NCBI GenBank assembly: GCA_018436725.1
Contig: JAHDKT010000055.1
Coordinates: forward strand, 62,001 to 126,000
DNA: 64,000 nucleotides
Reading direction: 5' to 3'
DNA from: Synergistaceae bacterium
GTDB lineage: Bacteria > Synergistota > Synergistia > Synergistales > Aminobacteriaceae
The position numbers and the translations under genes are program-made. The notes under the pieces are model-generated. The model worked only from the letters and a program-made list of their open reading frames with translations, did no database searches and was not told the origin of the DNA. The number at the start of each line of letters is the position of its first letter. Positions within the stretch are counted from its first letter, which is position 1. Positions 18,054 to 26,967 of this stretch are shown here, piece after piece.

Positions 18054-19475
18054 TTGGAGACGACTATATCGCATTTTGCCGGCATTCACAGAATTCACCT
18101 CATGGGTATCGGTGGCGCCGGTATGAGCGGGCTTGCGCTTTTGCTTGCGGAGCTTGGCTTCGAGGTAAGCGGCTGTGACATGATTCATACATCGTATATA
18201 GACAAGGTGCTCAAGGAGGATGTTGCAGTTGTCCTTGGCCATGGACGTGCGCACATGGAGAAATTCCTTCCCGATCTTTTAATATACAGCAGCGCTATCC
18301 CCGAGGACAACGAGGAGATAGTTGCCGCAAGGGCAAAAGGAGTCGCCGTAGCCAAGCGGGGAGAAGTTTTAAGCTGGATTTTCGATTCCCGCTGCGGAAT
18401 AGGCGTCGCCGGAACTCATGGAAAAACAACGACATCCTCCATGATCTCGCTTATTCTTGAACAGGCCGGATTGCGCCCGACGCTTGCCATCGGGGGCGAA
18501 CTGTGCGATATCGGAGTGAACGCAAAACTGGGCGAAGGCGATTTCATGGTCGCTGAACTTGACGAAAGCGACGGGTCTTTCGAAAAGTTCCACCCTGAAA
18601 TCTCAGTTATTACTAATGTCGACTGGGACCATGTCAATTATTACCCAACTTTCGAAAGCGTTCTTGAAGCCTTCGTTCGTTTTATCGCCAATCTCAAAAA
18701 CAACGGCCTCCTTGTATTCTGCGGAGAGGACCCCGGGCTTTCCAAGTTGCTGTCTCTCGGTTTACTTCCGGAGGGTTCAGTTTCATACGGCTGGGGGGCT
18801 TCTTGGACTTGGGGAGCCGCCGATGTGCATCATAAGCCTGGAGGCGGCGTTTCCTTCTCCCTACTTCACGAAGGGGTTCAGGTAGCTCACGTCGAGCTTT
18901 CTATTTCGGGCGAACACAATATATTGAATACGCTTGCCTCCTGCGCCGTCGCGCATCGCTTGGGCATTCCGTTGTCAGTTATCAAGAAAACGCTCCGGGC
19001 TTTCAGGGGCGCGAAGCGCCGCCTTCAACACATTGGCGTTTTCGAGGGTGTCGACGTATACGACGACTACGGACACCATCCCAGAGAGATAGCAGCTACT
19101 CTAGGCACTCTTGAACACATGTTTCCGGAACGACGTCTCCTTGTGGCTTTTCAGCCGCACAGGTACACCAGAACAAGGGCGTTGTACAAGGATTTTGCAA
19201 ATGTGCTCGCCTCGGCGGACAGACTTCTCCTTCTTCCTGTGTATCAGGCCGACGAGGACCCTATCCCCGGTATCACATCGTTTCTTATCGCAGATAACCT
19301 CCCTATCGCAAAGAGGGAGGACTGTTTCATGTGTTCTTCTCTGGAGGACGCCGCTTCTCTTCTTGGCGAAATGTGCGAGGAAGGAGACGTTGTCCTTACG
19401 ATAGGCGCGGGCGATGTTTCATTAATCGGAGAAAGTTTTCTTGCCAAAGCGAAGACGCACTTGGTGCGCGTTTAA
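18054..19475 (+). CDS. murC: UDP-MurNAc:L-alanine ligase MurC
   Basis: This 473-residue ligase starts the peptide stem by adding L-alanine to UDP-MurNAc. It has the N-terminal HLMGIGGAGMSGLA loop, the ATP loop GTHGKTT (from 120), DESDGSF, and the C-terminal FQPHRYTRT motif. It begins with TTG 18054, directly after the murG TAA, with GGAAGGGAG at 18036-18044. murB commonly follows murC in such clusters but is missing here. Confidence 0.95.
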   Translation: METTISHFAGIHRIHLMGIGGAGMSGLALLLAELGFEVSGCDMIHTSYIDKVLKEDVAVVLGHGRAHMEKFLPDLLIYSSAIPEDNEEIVAARAKGVAVAKRGEVLSWIFDSRCGIGVAGTHGKTTTSSMISLILEQAGLRPTLAIGGELCDIGVNAKLGEGDFMVAELDESDGSFEKFHPEISVITNVDWDHVNYYPTFESVLEAFVRFIANLKNNGLLVFCGEDPGLSKLLSLGLLPEGSVSYGWGASWTWGAADVHHKPGGGVSFSLLHEGVQVAHVELSISGEHNILNTLASCAVAHRLGIPLSVIKKTLRAFRGAKRRLQHIGVFEGVDVYDDYGHHPREIAATLGTLEHMFPERRLLVAFQPHRYTRTRALYKDFANVLASADRLLLLPVYQADEDPIPGITSFLIADNLPIAKREDCFMCSSLEDAASLLGEMCEEGDVVLTIGAGDVSLIGESFLAKAKTHLVRV

Positions 19476-19568
19476 CCTAATAAAATATTGTTCATTGATA
19501 CGGTGGAAGAGTGAACAGATTGAAGCGTTGCCCAATTTCTTTCACCAGGTTCTTTTCCGTGATGTATA

Positions 19569-20363
19569 ATGGGTAAATGGCGTGGTATTTTTTTTCTTGC
19601 CGCCTTTTTTTCGGGCGTAGTATTGGGGAGTGAACTTTTTTTTCAGTCGTTTTCTCTTCGCAGTCTTCGTGTAGAATCCGGAGACCCTGTAGCGGAGTTG
19701 TTTTTCTGGAAGAATATCAGCTCGTCCGCGTTGCGCTTTTGGCCGTTTTTTTTTCTTGAAAAAGACGAACTGAAAAAGAAAATAGAATCGGAATCCCCGC
19801 TTTCATGTTCCATAACTCGAAGAGGTATTGCGGGAGCCGAAATTCGGATAGACCCTTTACAACCGTGGGTCACGGCGAACTGGAGCGGCCGGGATTTTTT
19901 TGTTACACGAGAAGGGATCGCTTGGGAGAGCAATCTGTTATTGAATAAAACGATCAAAGGGATCTCTCCACCCAAAACGCCGCTGATTGCATTCTCGGAC
20001 GAGTTCCCGCCTCCTTCGGGAGAAGCGCCTGCCTCCGTAGTTTCCAGGGCGATTTTTCCTCTGGATGTTCTTAATGGATGGTTGGAAGGACTTGCGGCAA
20101 ACAGATGGATCTCACGGGTTGAACGGATAGATGTTTCTCGTAGAGAAGGACAATATTTATTGAAACTTGTTTTTGACAAAGGCGGAGCGAATGTTCTTCT
20201 CTGGGGAGACGCTCCTCGTTGGAAAGAGCTGGATTCCGTCCTTTCGCAAATTATGCAGCAGTTACATTTTCTGGGTGACAACGTTATAATAGATACCACA
20301 TATACCGACAGAATTATCGTCCGAAGCATGGTGCGCGGCGATCAGGAAGGGAGCGGGAGATAA
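19569..20363 (+). CDS. ftsQ: FtsQ-like cell division protein (divergent)
   Basis: This 264-residue protein has an N-terminal membrane segment (about residues 5-22) and a periplasmic domain. A stretch near residues 30-125 (SLRSLRVESG... then WVTANWSGRDFFVTREGIAW) has the pattern of a POTRA plus FtsQ domain. Similarity is low, so position between murC and ftsA is the main support. The ATG at 19569 lacks a clear ribosome site. The 93-nt gap before it holds an 8-bp hairpin (19489-19517) without a U-run. FtsQ would scaffold FtsL/FtsB. Confidence 0.72.
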   Translation: MGKWRGIFFLAAFFSGVVLGSELFFQSFSLRSLRVESGDPVAELFFWKNISSSALRFWPFFFLEKDELKKKIESESPLSCSITRRGIAGAEIRIDPLQPWVTANWSGRDFFVTREGIAWESNLLLNKTIKGISPPKTPLIAFSDEFPPPSGEAPASVVSRAIFPLDVLNGWLEGLAANRWISRVERIDVSRREGQYLLKLVFDKGGANVLLWGDAPRWKELDSVLSQIMQQLHFLGDNVIIDTTYTDRIIVRSMVRGDQEGSGR

Positions 20364-21677
20364 ATGTACAAAGAGCCGGAAATTTTAGTTGGGCTGGATC
20401 TTGGTACGAGTAAAATATCCGTCGTTATCGCAGAGAGGGATTCCCGTTTCCAGGAAGCTCAAATTATAGGAGTAGGATATGCGCCTTCACAAGGCATACG
20501 CAAGGGGCTTATAATCAATCTTGAACAGGCGGTACGATCCGTCCGCCAAGCCGTCAAAGACGCTGAAAATATGGTGGGGTTCGAGATCGACGAGGCTACG
20601 GTCTCTTTCAGCGGAATGGAGGTCGCCTCCGTAACTTCGAGAGGAATGATATCTCTCGGAAGAACGCCGCGTCAGGTCGCAATATCCGACGTCGAGCGGG
20701 TAATCGAGGCTGCTCAGAGCGAGCTGTCGATACCTCCCAACAGGGTTACACTCCATACAATTCCTGTAAAGTACTCAATCGACGGAAACTCCGGCATCGA
20801 CGACCCCCTTGGAATGACAGGCATACGTCTCGAAATGGAGCTTCAGTCCGTTATAGTTCCGACAACGGTTGTCCAAAATATTATCAACTGTGTCGAAAGT
20901 GCCGGCATAGAAGTCAATGGGCTTGTGATCAAATCGCTTGCCAGCGCTCTAGGCTCCTTGACCGACGAAGAGACTCGCGCAGGTGTGATTTCTCTGTGCA
21001 TTGGAGGAGGAACGACCGGAGTTGCTCTCTATACCGACGGTCGTCCTGTGAAGCTGTCCATTATTCCGATTGGCGGAGATCACATCACCAACGACCTTGC
21101 GTACGTGATGAAAATACCGATAAGCAAGGCCGAAGAGGTAAAAAAAATGGTCTCGCTCAACCCTGAGGAAGTCGACCAGCAGGATCTTGATGTCGATGTC
21201 AGAGGACGTATGAAAACATTTAGTATAACCGAAGCCGCCGAGGTCGTGAACTGTCGTCTTGAGGAACTTTTCGGCGAACATGTGCGCCATCAGCTTGCCG
21301 AGTTCAGCCTCCATATGTTTCCTGCTGGAATCGTTCTTTCCGGAGGCGTGGCCAAAACGCCCGGAATAGAGATATTCGCCTCTGAAATGCTCAATTTGCC
21401 AGTTCGGATAGCCGAACCTCTTGACGTCTACCAGATGCCGCCGGGAAGAAACGATTGCGAGTATACTACCGTCGCCGGTGTGGTACGATATATGACAAGC
21501 AGGGAGCGGAATCCTTACAGATATATCGAGACGCCTATCTCCGAGCTTCGATCGGGCGCTGCTCAGATAACATCTAGCCCGGTGGGAAAAATCCCTAAAA
21601 AGAGCGGCGGAGACCGGACTGAAGGTATTCGTGGATTCATGGATTATTTAAAGAAGTCTGTAAAAGAGCTTTTTTAA
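20364..21677 (+). CDS. ftsA: Cell division protein FtsA
   Basis: This 437-residue actin-like ATPase tethers FtsZ to the membrane. It begins ILVGLDLGTSKISVVIAE (phosphate-1 loop), has an SHS2 insert (about residues 80-165), and contains SLCIGGGTTGVALY and SGGVAKTPGI. The end, GFMDYLKKSVKELF, is a plausible amphipathic membrane-targeting helix. It starts directly after the ftsQ stop, with AAGGGAG upstream. Confidence 0.95.
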   Translation: MYKEPEILVGLDLGTSKISVVIAERDSRFQEAQIIGVGYAPSQGIRKGLIINLEQAVRSVRQAVKDAENMVGFEIDEATVSFSGMEVASVTSRGMISLGRTPRQVAISDVERVIEAAQSELSIPPNRVTLHTIPVKYSIDGNSGIDDPLGMTGIRLEMELQSVIVPTTVVQNIINCVESAGIEVNGLVIKSLASALGSLTDEETRAGVISLCIGGGTTGVALYTDGRPVKLSIIPIGGDHITNDLAYVMKIPISKAEEVKKMVSLNPEEVDQQDLDVDVRGRMKTFSITEAAEVVNCRLEELFGEHVRHQLAEFSLHMFPAGIVLSGGVAKTPGIEIFASEMLNLPVRIAEPLDVYQMPPGRNDCEYTTVAGVVRYMTSRERNPYRYIETPISELRSGAAQITSSPVGKIPKKSGGDRTEGIRGFMDYLKKSVKELF

Positions 21678-21709
21678 AGCCGCATTCCGCATTCGGGGAG
21701 GAAATGAAT

Positions 21710-22864
21710 ATGGAGCACGTATTTCAAGTGAATGATACTCCGAGACCCCACAGGGAAGAGATCAAAGTTATCGGCGTGGGGGGCGGCGGCGGAAACGCCT
21801 TGAATCATATAATTAGGAGCGGTGTTTCCGGCGTCCATTTTATCGCTGCGAATACGGATGTGGGCGCACTGCATCTTTCTCAGGCAAGCTCGAAGGTCAC
21901 CTTGGGAGAAAAATTGACAAAAGGGCTGGGCGCGGGATCCGATCCTTCGGTCGGGATGAACAGCGCTAAAGAATCCATCGATAAGATCAGGGAAGTTGTC
22001 GCCGGCGCGGATATGGTGTTTATCACCGCTGGAATGGGAGGCGGCACGGGTACGGGAGCCTCGCCGGTGATTGCGGAAGTCGCCAAGGAGGCCGGAGCGC
22101 TGGTTGTCGCCGTCGTTACATTCCCTTTCTCTTTCGAGATGAACAGACGAAGAAAACAAGCGGCCGAAGGGATTGCGACGCTCAAAGAAAAAGTCGACGC
22201 TCTTCTTGTCGTTGAAAATGATCGCCTTCTCGAGCTGACCGACGAAAAAACCAAGCATTCCGAAGCCTACAAACTTGCCGACGAAGTACTGCGTCAGGCG
22301 GTTCAAGGAGTCACCGACCTCATTCTGAAACCCAGCTTGATCAATGTCGACTTCGCGGACGTCCGGACAGTAATGCAAAACGCGGGATCTGCCATTATGG
22401 GAATCGGTGCTGGAGAAGGCGAAAACCGTGCGGAAATTGCGGCGAAGAGCGCAATAAAATCCCCCCTTATGTCGATCCCTATGAAGGGCGCCAAGGGAAT
22501 CCTGTTCAATATCACCGGCGGTTCCGACCTTGGTATTCACGAAATCCGCAAAGCGGCTCAGATTATCACCGAAACTGCGGATGAAGATGCGATCGTAATC
22601 TGGGGACACACAGTCTCGGAAGATATGGCGGAAAAAATCCAGATCACGGTGATTGCTACCGGCTTTAGTTCGGAAAAGGAGAAGAGAACCGTAACCAATT
22701 TTACGGCGAAACCCGCCGGTCCAAAACAGAAAACTCCGGGGGTAGTTTTAGAAGAAGCCGAGGTTCTCCCTGTACAAGATGAAGACATGTTTTCGATTAG
22801 CGGAGTACCGAAGAACCCTTATGATATTCCTTCGATCATACGAAGAAAAAAATCCGGCAAGTAA
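21710..22864 (+). CDS. ftsZ: Cell division protein FtsZ
   Basis: This 384-residue tubulin-like GTPase forms the division ring. It has IKVIGVGGGGGNALNHI at the N-terminus, the GGGTGTGASPVIAE signature (about residue 110), NVDFADVRTVM, and a C-terminal tail ending NPYDIPSIIRRKK, the usual FtsA/SepF docking peptide. I prefer ATG 21710, 8 nt after GGGGAGG (21695-21701), over ATG 21704, which is only 2 nt away. A terminator follows. Confidence 0.97.
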   Translation: MEHVFQVNDTPRPHREEIKVIGVGGGGGNALNHIIRSGVSGVHFIAANTDVGALHLSQASSKVTLGEKLTKGLGAGSDPSVGMNSAKESIDKIREVVAGADMVFITAGMGGGTGTGASPVIAEVAKEAGALVVAVVTFPFSFEMNRRRKQAAEGIATLKEKVDALLVVENDRLLELTDEKTKHSEAYKLADEVLRQAVQGVTDLILKPSLINVDFADVRTVMQNAGSAIMGIGAGEGENRAEIAAKSAIKSPLMSIPMKGAKGILFNITGGSDLGIHEIRKAAQIITETADEDAIVIWGHTVSEDMAEKIQITVIATGFSSEKEKRTVTNFTAKPAGPKQKTPGVVLEEAEVLPVQDEDMFSISGVPKNPYDIPSIIRRKKSGK

Positions 22865-22939
22865 ATCCTGATATCCCGAAAACAATCCTCGTGCGGGTTC
22901 CAGTTGATTGAACCGGTATCGTCCAGCGATGACCGAAGG

Positions 22940-22974
22940 AAGCAGGGGTCTTGAAAAGGATTCCTGCTTTTTTT
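22940..22974 (+). terminator. Rho-independent terminator after ftsZ
   Basis: AAGCAGG (22940-22946) pairs with CCTGCTT (22963-22969), extended inward by GGTC/GATT with two G-U pairs, and is followed by TTTTT. It closes the division cluster. The 275-nt gap from 22865 to 23139 holds this hairpin and otherwise no convincing gene; the promoter for the next operon probably lies at 22975-23130 but no clear hexamers stand out. Confidence 0.8.
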
Positions 22975-23139
22975 GTAGAAATAGATGTTTCGCGCGATTT
23001 TTTTCTTGCCTTCTCCGGAGAAGAAATGTGCAGGATCGGACGAAACCTGCCGTAGCTCTCCGTAATGCAACTCTTAAGAAAGTAGGGGCTATGGATCGGC
23101 GTTTTCCGGAGTGAGGCAGATGGACGGGGAGGGGTAAAT

Positions 23140-23766
23140 ATGTCCATAAGAGAAAGCAGCAGACACAAGGAAAGAAAGTCCGTTATCCCTTTCGGCGATA
23201 TCATGCTTCCCGTTATCGGACTTGTGGCGGTTGGGCTGCTGATTGTAGGCGTTAAACTTTTTTTTCTTACAGGAGAAAAATATACGCCGTATACGCCGTT
23301 ACCCATCCATCAAGTTGTGAAACCCGCTCCCGCTCCAGTAATCCCCGCCCCTTCGGCGCCACGAAAAGAAGCCCAAGAGTCGCCGGTGCTTGCCGTTCCG
23401 GTGAACACCGAGAAAAGTACCGGGGACCGAGTCAGAGTGGAGTCCCCTGTGGCCTCTCAGCTTGCTGTAAAACCTGCGCCTTCTCCTGCACAACCCGCCG
23501 CCCCCCGACCCGCATCTCCCCCTTCTCCGGCCAAGAGCCGCTGGGGTGTTCAAATCGGCTCCTTCACGGCGCGACAAAGTGCGGAAACGGTACGTCAGCA
23601 AGCGGAACGCGCAGGTTTCAATGCAACGATTTCTACAGGACAAGTCCGCGGAAAAACATACTTCCGGGTGGCTGTGCCTGCGGGAAATGCGCGTACTGAT
23701 GCTGTGGCCCTCTCTCAAAGACTTGCGAAGGCTGGTTTTCCGGTTTTCGTTGTGACAATGCAGTGA
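23140..23766 (+). CDS. SPOR-domain membrane protein
   Basis: This 208-residue protein has one membrane segment (about residues 16-43), a Pro/Ala-rich linker (about 50-130) and a C-terminal SPOR domain (WGVQIGSFTARQSAETVRQQAERAG onwards). SPOR domains bind glycan strands stripped of stem peptides at the septum, so a role at the division site is likely, in keeping with ftsZ just upstream. The ATG follows GGGGAGGGG. It is separated from ftsZ by a terminator and precedes the molybdenum cofactor genes by 58 nt. Confidence 0.85.
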   Translation: MSIRESSRHKERKSVIPFGDIMLPVIGLVAVGLLIVGVKLFFLTGEKYTPYTPLPIHQVVKPAPAPVIPAPSAPRKEAQESPVLAVPVNTEKSTGDRVRVESPVASQLAVKPAPSPAQPAAPRPASPPSPAKSRWGVQIGSFTARQSAETVRQQAERAGFNATISTGQVRGKTYFRVAVPAGNARTDAVALSQRLAKAGFPVFVVTMQ

Positions 23767-23824
23767 AAAAGGATGCGATCCTACAAACGCATGACGCAAG
23801 ACAACGCGGAAGGAGACAAGGTCA

Positions 23825-25057
23825 TTGGCTGGTTTTGTGCGTGAACTGACAGACAGGTCGTTCGCTATCGAGTATGCGGTCGCCTCGCTAGATTTTCCAT
23901 GGAGGATGACCAATGAAACTCTCGACCTCGCATCGGCTGAAGGACGCCTTCTCTCCGAGAGGGTAGTCTCTCCGGAGGATTTCCCCCCTTTCGATAGAAG
24001 TACTCGAGATGGGTATGCGCTCTCCAGCGAAGATAGTTACGGAGCCTCCGCTTCGAATCCTGCCTTTCTCACCGTCTGCGGAGAAGTACCTATGGGGAGT
24101 CTTCCCTCCTTTTCTGTGAAAACCGGAGAATGCGCGCTCATACACACGGGCGGCGTACTCCCCGCCGGAGCTGATGCCGTGATCATGCTCGAAAATAGCG
24201 AACGAGCGGGGAAGTGGCTTGAGATTCGAAAAGCGGTCCAAATGGGTGAAAACATAGTCTTTAGGGGCGAAGAGTTCGCTTCCGGCTCCGTCCTGCTCGA
24301 AAAAGGAGCGCCGGTCGACTTCAGATCCGCCGGAATTCTCTCCGCCGCCGGGGTTGCATCAGTTCGGGTTTTCCAGATCAAAGTCGGCATACTGAGTACC
24401 GGAGACGAGATTGTTCCCTGCGAAACTCCCGCATTGCATCCGGGACAGTTTCGAGACGCCAACGCGTACATACTTTCCTCATTGATGCGCCGTCATGGAT
24501 TGCAGCCTGTGTATTACGGAATCTGCGGCGATTCCAGGAAAGCTCTTGAAGCCGCGTTGCACCATGCTCTTGAGGAGTGTTCGGTCGTCCTGATCAGCGG
24601 AGGATCTTCCGTAAGCGCGCGGGATCTTTGCTCTACGCTCCTTGAATCGCTCCCTGCACCAGGACTATTGGTTCGGGGCATCCTCATGTCGCCCGGCAAA
24701 CCTACGCTGATTGCAGGAATGAAGGCAGAGCGGAAGCTTGTAATGGGACTTCCGGGGCATCCTTTTTCTTGTTATCTGGCTGCATATACAGTGCTTCTTC
24801 CTCTTGTGCACGCTATGCATACAGGGAAAACCGTCTCTCCGTGGAAAACGGTTTTTCTTCCAACTGCCGAATCTGTCTTCGGTCACTCCGGAATCGAGGA
24901 GTTTCTGCCGTGTCGTCTCTCCGAAGGGAAGGCGTTGCCTCTTCCGATGAAATCTTCGTTCGCCAAAGCCGTCGGGTCTGCGGACGGCCTTATCCGTTTG
25001 CCTGCATCCCGTGAAACGGTACGCCCCGAAGAGGAGGTTGAAATATGGCTTTGGTAG
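23825..25057 (+). CDS. moeA: Molybdopterin molybdenumtransferase MoeA
   Basis: This 410-residue enzyme inserts molybdate (or tungstate) into adenylated molybdopterin. The MoeA pattern is clear: FDRSTRDGYALSS, HTGGVLPAGADAVIMLE, GILSTGDEIVPCE, LISGGSSVSARD and MSPGKPTLIAG ... GLPGHPFSCYL. It starts with TTG 23825, 8 nt after AAGGAGA; a GTG at 23837 is the alternative. It is the first of two adjacent MoeA homologues, so they may serve different metals or steps. Confidence 0.92.
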   Translation: MAGFVRELTDRSFAIEYAVASLDFPWRMTNETLDLASAEGRLLSERVVSPEDFPPFDRSTRDGYALSSEDSYGASASNPAFLTVCGEVPMGSLPSFSVKTGECALIHTGGVLPAGADAVIMLENSERAGKWLEIRKAVQMGENIVFRGEEFASGSVLLEKGAPVDFRSAGILSAAGVASVRVFQIKVGILSTGDEIVPCETPALHPGQFRDANAYILSSLMRRHGLQPVYYGICGDSRKALEAALHHALEECSVVLISGGSSVSARDLCSTLLESLPAPGLLVRGILMSPGKPTLIAGMKAERKLVMGLPGHPFSCYLAAYTVLLPLVHAMHTGKTVSPWKTVFLPTAESVFGHSGIEEFLPCRLSEGKALPLPMKSSFAKAVGSADGLIRLPASRETVRPEEEVEIWLW

Positions 25058-26967
25058 CCAATACCATGCATATCCCCCTGCGAAGAGCATGGGATATTCT
25101 TCGCGAAGCGAAAATACAGCTTCCCCCGGAAGAATGCCCCGTACAGCGCTGTTACGGGCGAATTATCGCAGAAGACCTTGTATCATTAAGAAACGTGCCG
25201 CACTACAACGCCTCGGCAATGGACGGGTATGCGCTGTCATCGGCTGCGACGGCGAAGGCAACGCCTTCGTCGCCCGTAATTCTCGACCACGGGTGTTTTT
25301 CCCGATTGAATACCGGCGGTGCGCTGCCGCAGCCTTTCGATGCGGTCGTCATGGTGGAAGACGTGTCTCTTTCGAAGGACGGAGAGCGACTCGTCGTGGG
25401 AAAATCAGTTGTTGCAGGCGAGAATGTACGCCCTATAGGAGAGGATGTTTTCCGCGGACAGGTGATCGCTCGAGCGGGGGAGACGGTGACTCCTGCCCTT
25501 GCTTCGCTTTTTGCTACCGCCGGACTATCGTCGATATCAGTTCGTCCTCTTCCAAAGACTCTTTTCATCCCGACGGGAGATGAGATCATTCCTGTAGATG
25601 AATGGCTCACTCTGAACGAACCTCCAGCCGGAAAAGTCGGCGAGAGCAACTCTTTTCTTGTTCAGGGGTATTTTTCCCGTTGGGGTTTCCCTGTCGATAT
25701 CGCATCCTGTCTTCCCGATAATCCGGAAATCCTCGCCGATTTTCTTTTGCAAAAAGCGGACGAATACGATCTCTTGCTTGTCGGGGCGGGATCGGCAAAA
25801 GGAGAGAAGGATTATACGTTCTCCATTTTCGAAAAGAACGGTTTCCCTCTCTTCCGCTGGCTGCTGATGAAACCGGGCCGACCGGCATCCGCCGCACTTC
25901 TTCGTAACGCCGTTGCGGTGAATCTGCCCGGATTTCCTATGTCGAACGCGGTTATCCTGTGGTCGATCGTCTTTCCGATTCTCCAGCTTCTCCAAAGAGG
26001 AGATTTCAGTGAAACATCCGTGATTCCGACGGCTTTGGGCGCAGAGGCAACGGAAGAAATTCCGCTGCTGATCCCATGTTCCTCTTCGCCGGGAAAAGAA
26101 GAATGGCTCCGCCTGAAATGCGTGGAAATCGACGGAAAGAAAACGGCCTATCCGCTTCCTTCCGGAGCAAGCGCGCTCTGGTCTCTGGCGGAGATAGACG
26201 CGGTGGCGCTGCTGCCCCTCGAGAGCGCGGAACTTCCGAAAGGAACTCCCGTTTCGATGTGGACGACCCGTCGGATACCGTGGAAAGAACGTATTCTCTT
26301 TCAAGGCTCAAACGATCCCGCTCTGGAACGCCTTCCATCGTTCGTTCGTAACCACGGGGGCGATCTCCTGCTGCGTTCGGTAGGCAGCCTTGCCGGTCTT
26401 GCGGCTCTTTCGAGGAGAGAGTGCCATATCGCCGCGGCGCACCTCCTTCACGCCGAAACAGGAGAGTACAATACCCCTTTTATAGAGGATCTCTTCGAAA
26501 AAGCGGAGGAAGAACTTGTGCGCCGGACGGTGTTTTTCCGCGAACAGGGCTTCATCACACAAAGGGGAAATCCGAAGAAAATTCTTGACGTACACGATCT
26601 TACGCGTGAAGATGTCGTCATCATCAATCGTCAGAGGGGAGCGGGAACGAGAGTCCTGCTTGATGCGCTTCTGTGCGGGGCGGGTATTCCGCAGACTTCG
26701 CTCAGAGGGTACGACAGCCTCAGTCCGACGCATTTCGAATCGGCCAACAGAGTTGCTCTCGGTTTCGTCGATGTCGCCCTCGGCATCAAATCCGTCGCGG
26801 ATGCGCTCGGTCTGGAGTTTATTCCTGTAGCGGAGGAACCCTACGAGCTGGTCTATCGTAAGGAATTCGAGAAGTTAACGGGAATGACCGCTCTTCTGAG
26901 AGCGGTTGAAGATGCCGAATGGCGCGCTGCCGTCATACGCATGGGAGGGTACCGATGGGCACAATAA
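25045..26967 (+). CDS. MoeA fused to a C-terminal PBP-like (ModA-like) domain
   Basis: This 640-residue protein has a MoeA region (about 1-405: YNASAMDGYAL, NTGGALPQPFDAVVMVED, FIPTGDEIIP, KPGRPASAALL) followed by a substrate-binding-protein-like domain (about 420-640), with GGDLLLRSVGSLAGLAAL, HLLHAETGEYN, NRQRGAGTRVLLDALL and LGIKSVADALGLEF. This fusion is known in anaerobes and archaea. The second domain may sense or bind a cofactor or oxyanion, but its ligand is unknown. Overlaps moeA by 13 nt, with GAGGAGG ahead of ATG 25045. Confidence 0.9.
   Translation: MALVANTMHIPLRRAWDILREAKIQLPPEECPVQRCYGRIIAEDLVSLRNVPHYNASAMDGYALSSAATAKATPSSPVILDHGCFSRLNTGGALPQPFDAVVMVEDVSLSKDGERLVVGKSVVAGENVRPIGEDVFRGQVIARAGETVTPALASLFATAGLSSISVRPLPKTLFIPTGDEIIPVDEWLTLNEPPAGKVGESNSFLVQGYFSRWGFPVDIASCLPDNPEILADFLLQKADEYDLLLVGAGSAKGEKDYTFSIFEKNGFPLFRWLLMKPGRPASAALLRNAVAVNLPGFPMSNAVILWSIVFPILQLLQRGDFSETSVIPTALGAEATEEIPLLIPCSSSPGKEEWLRLKCVEIDGKKTAYPLPSGASALWSLAEIDAVALLPLESAELPKGTPVSMWTTRRIPWKERILFQGSNDPALERLPSFVRNHGGDLLLRSVGSLAGLAALSRRECHIAAAHLLHAETGEYNTPFIEDLFEKAEEELVRRTVFFREQGFITQRGNPKKILDVHDLTREDVVIINRQRGAGTRVLLDALLCGAGIPQTSLRGYDSLSPTHFESANRVALGFVDVALGIKSVADALGLEFIPVAEEPYELVYRKEFEKLTGMTALLRAVEDAEWRAAVIRMGGYRWAQ

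Noticed and set aside
19565-19570. TATAAT just before ftsA-ftsQ region
   Set aside because: It overlaps the ftsQ start codon and has no -35; a transcript from it would miss the start of ftsQ.
22908-23114. 68-codon open frame after ftsZ
   Set aside because: It runs through the terminator hairpin, has no ribosome site and reads as Arg/Cys-rich noise.
23767-23824. Molybdenum cofactor riboswitch before moeA
   Set aside because: The 58-nt gap is too short for the known Moco riboswitch, and no such fold is apparent.
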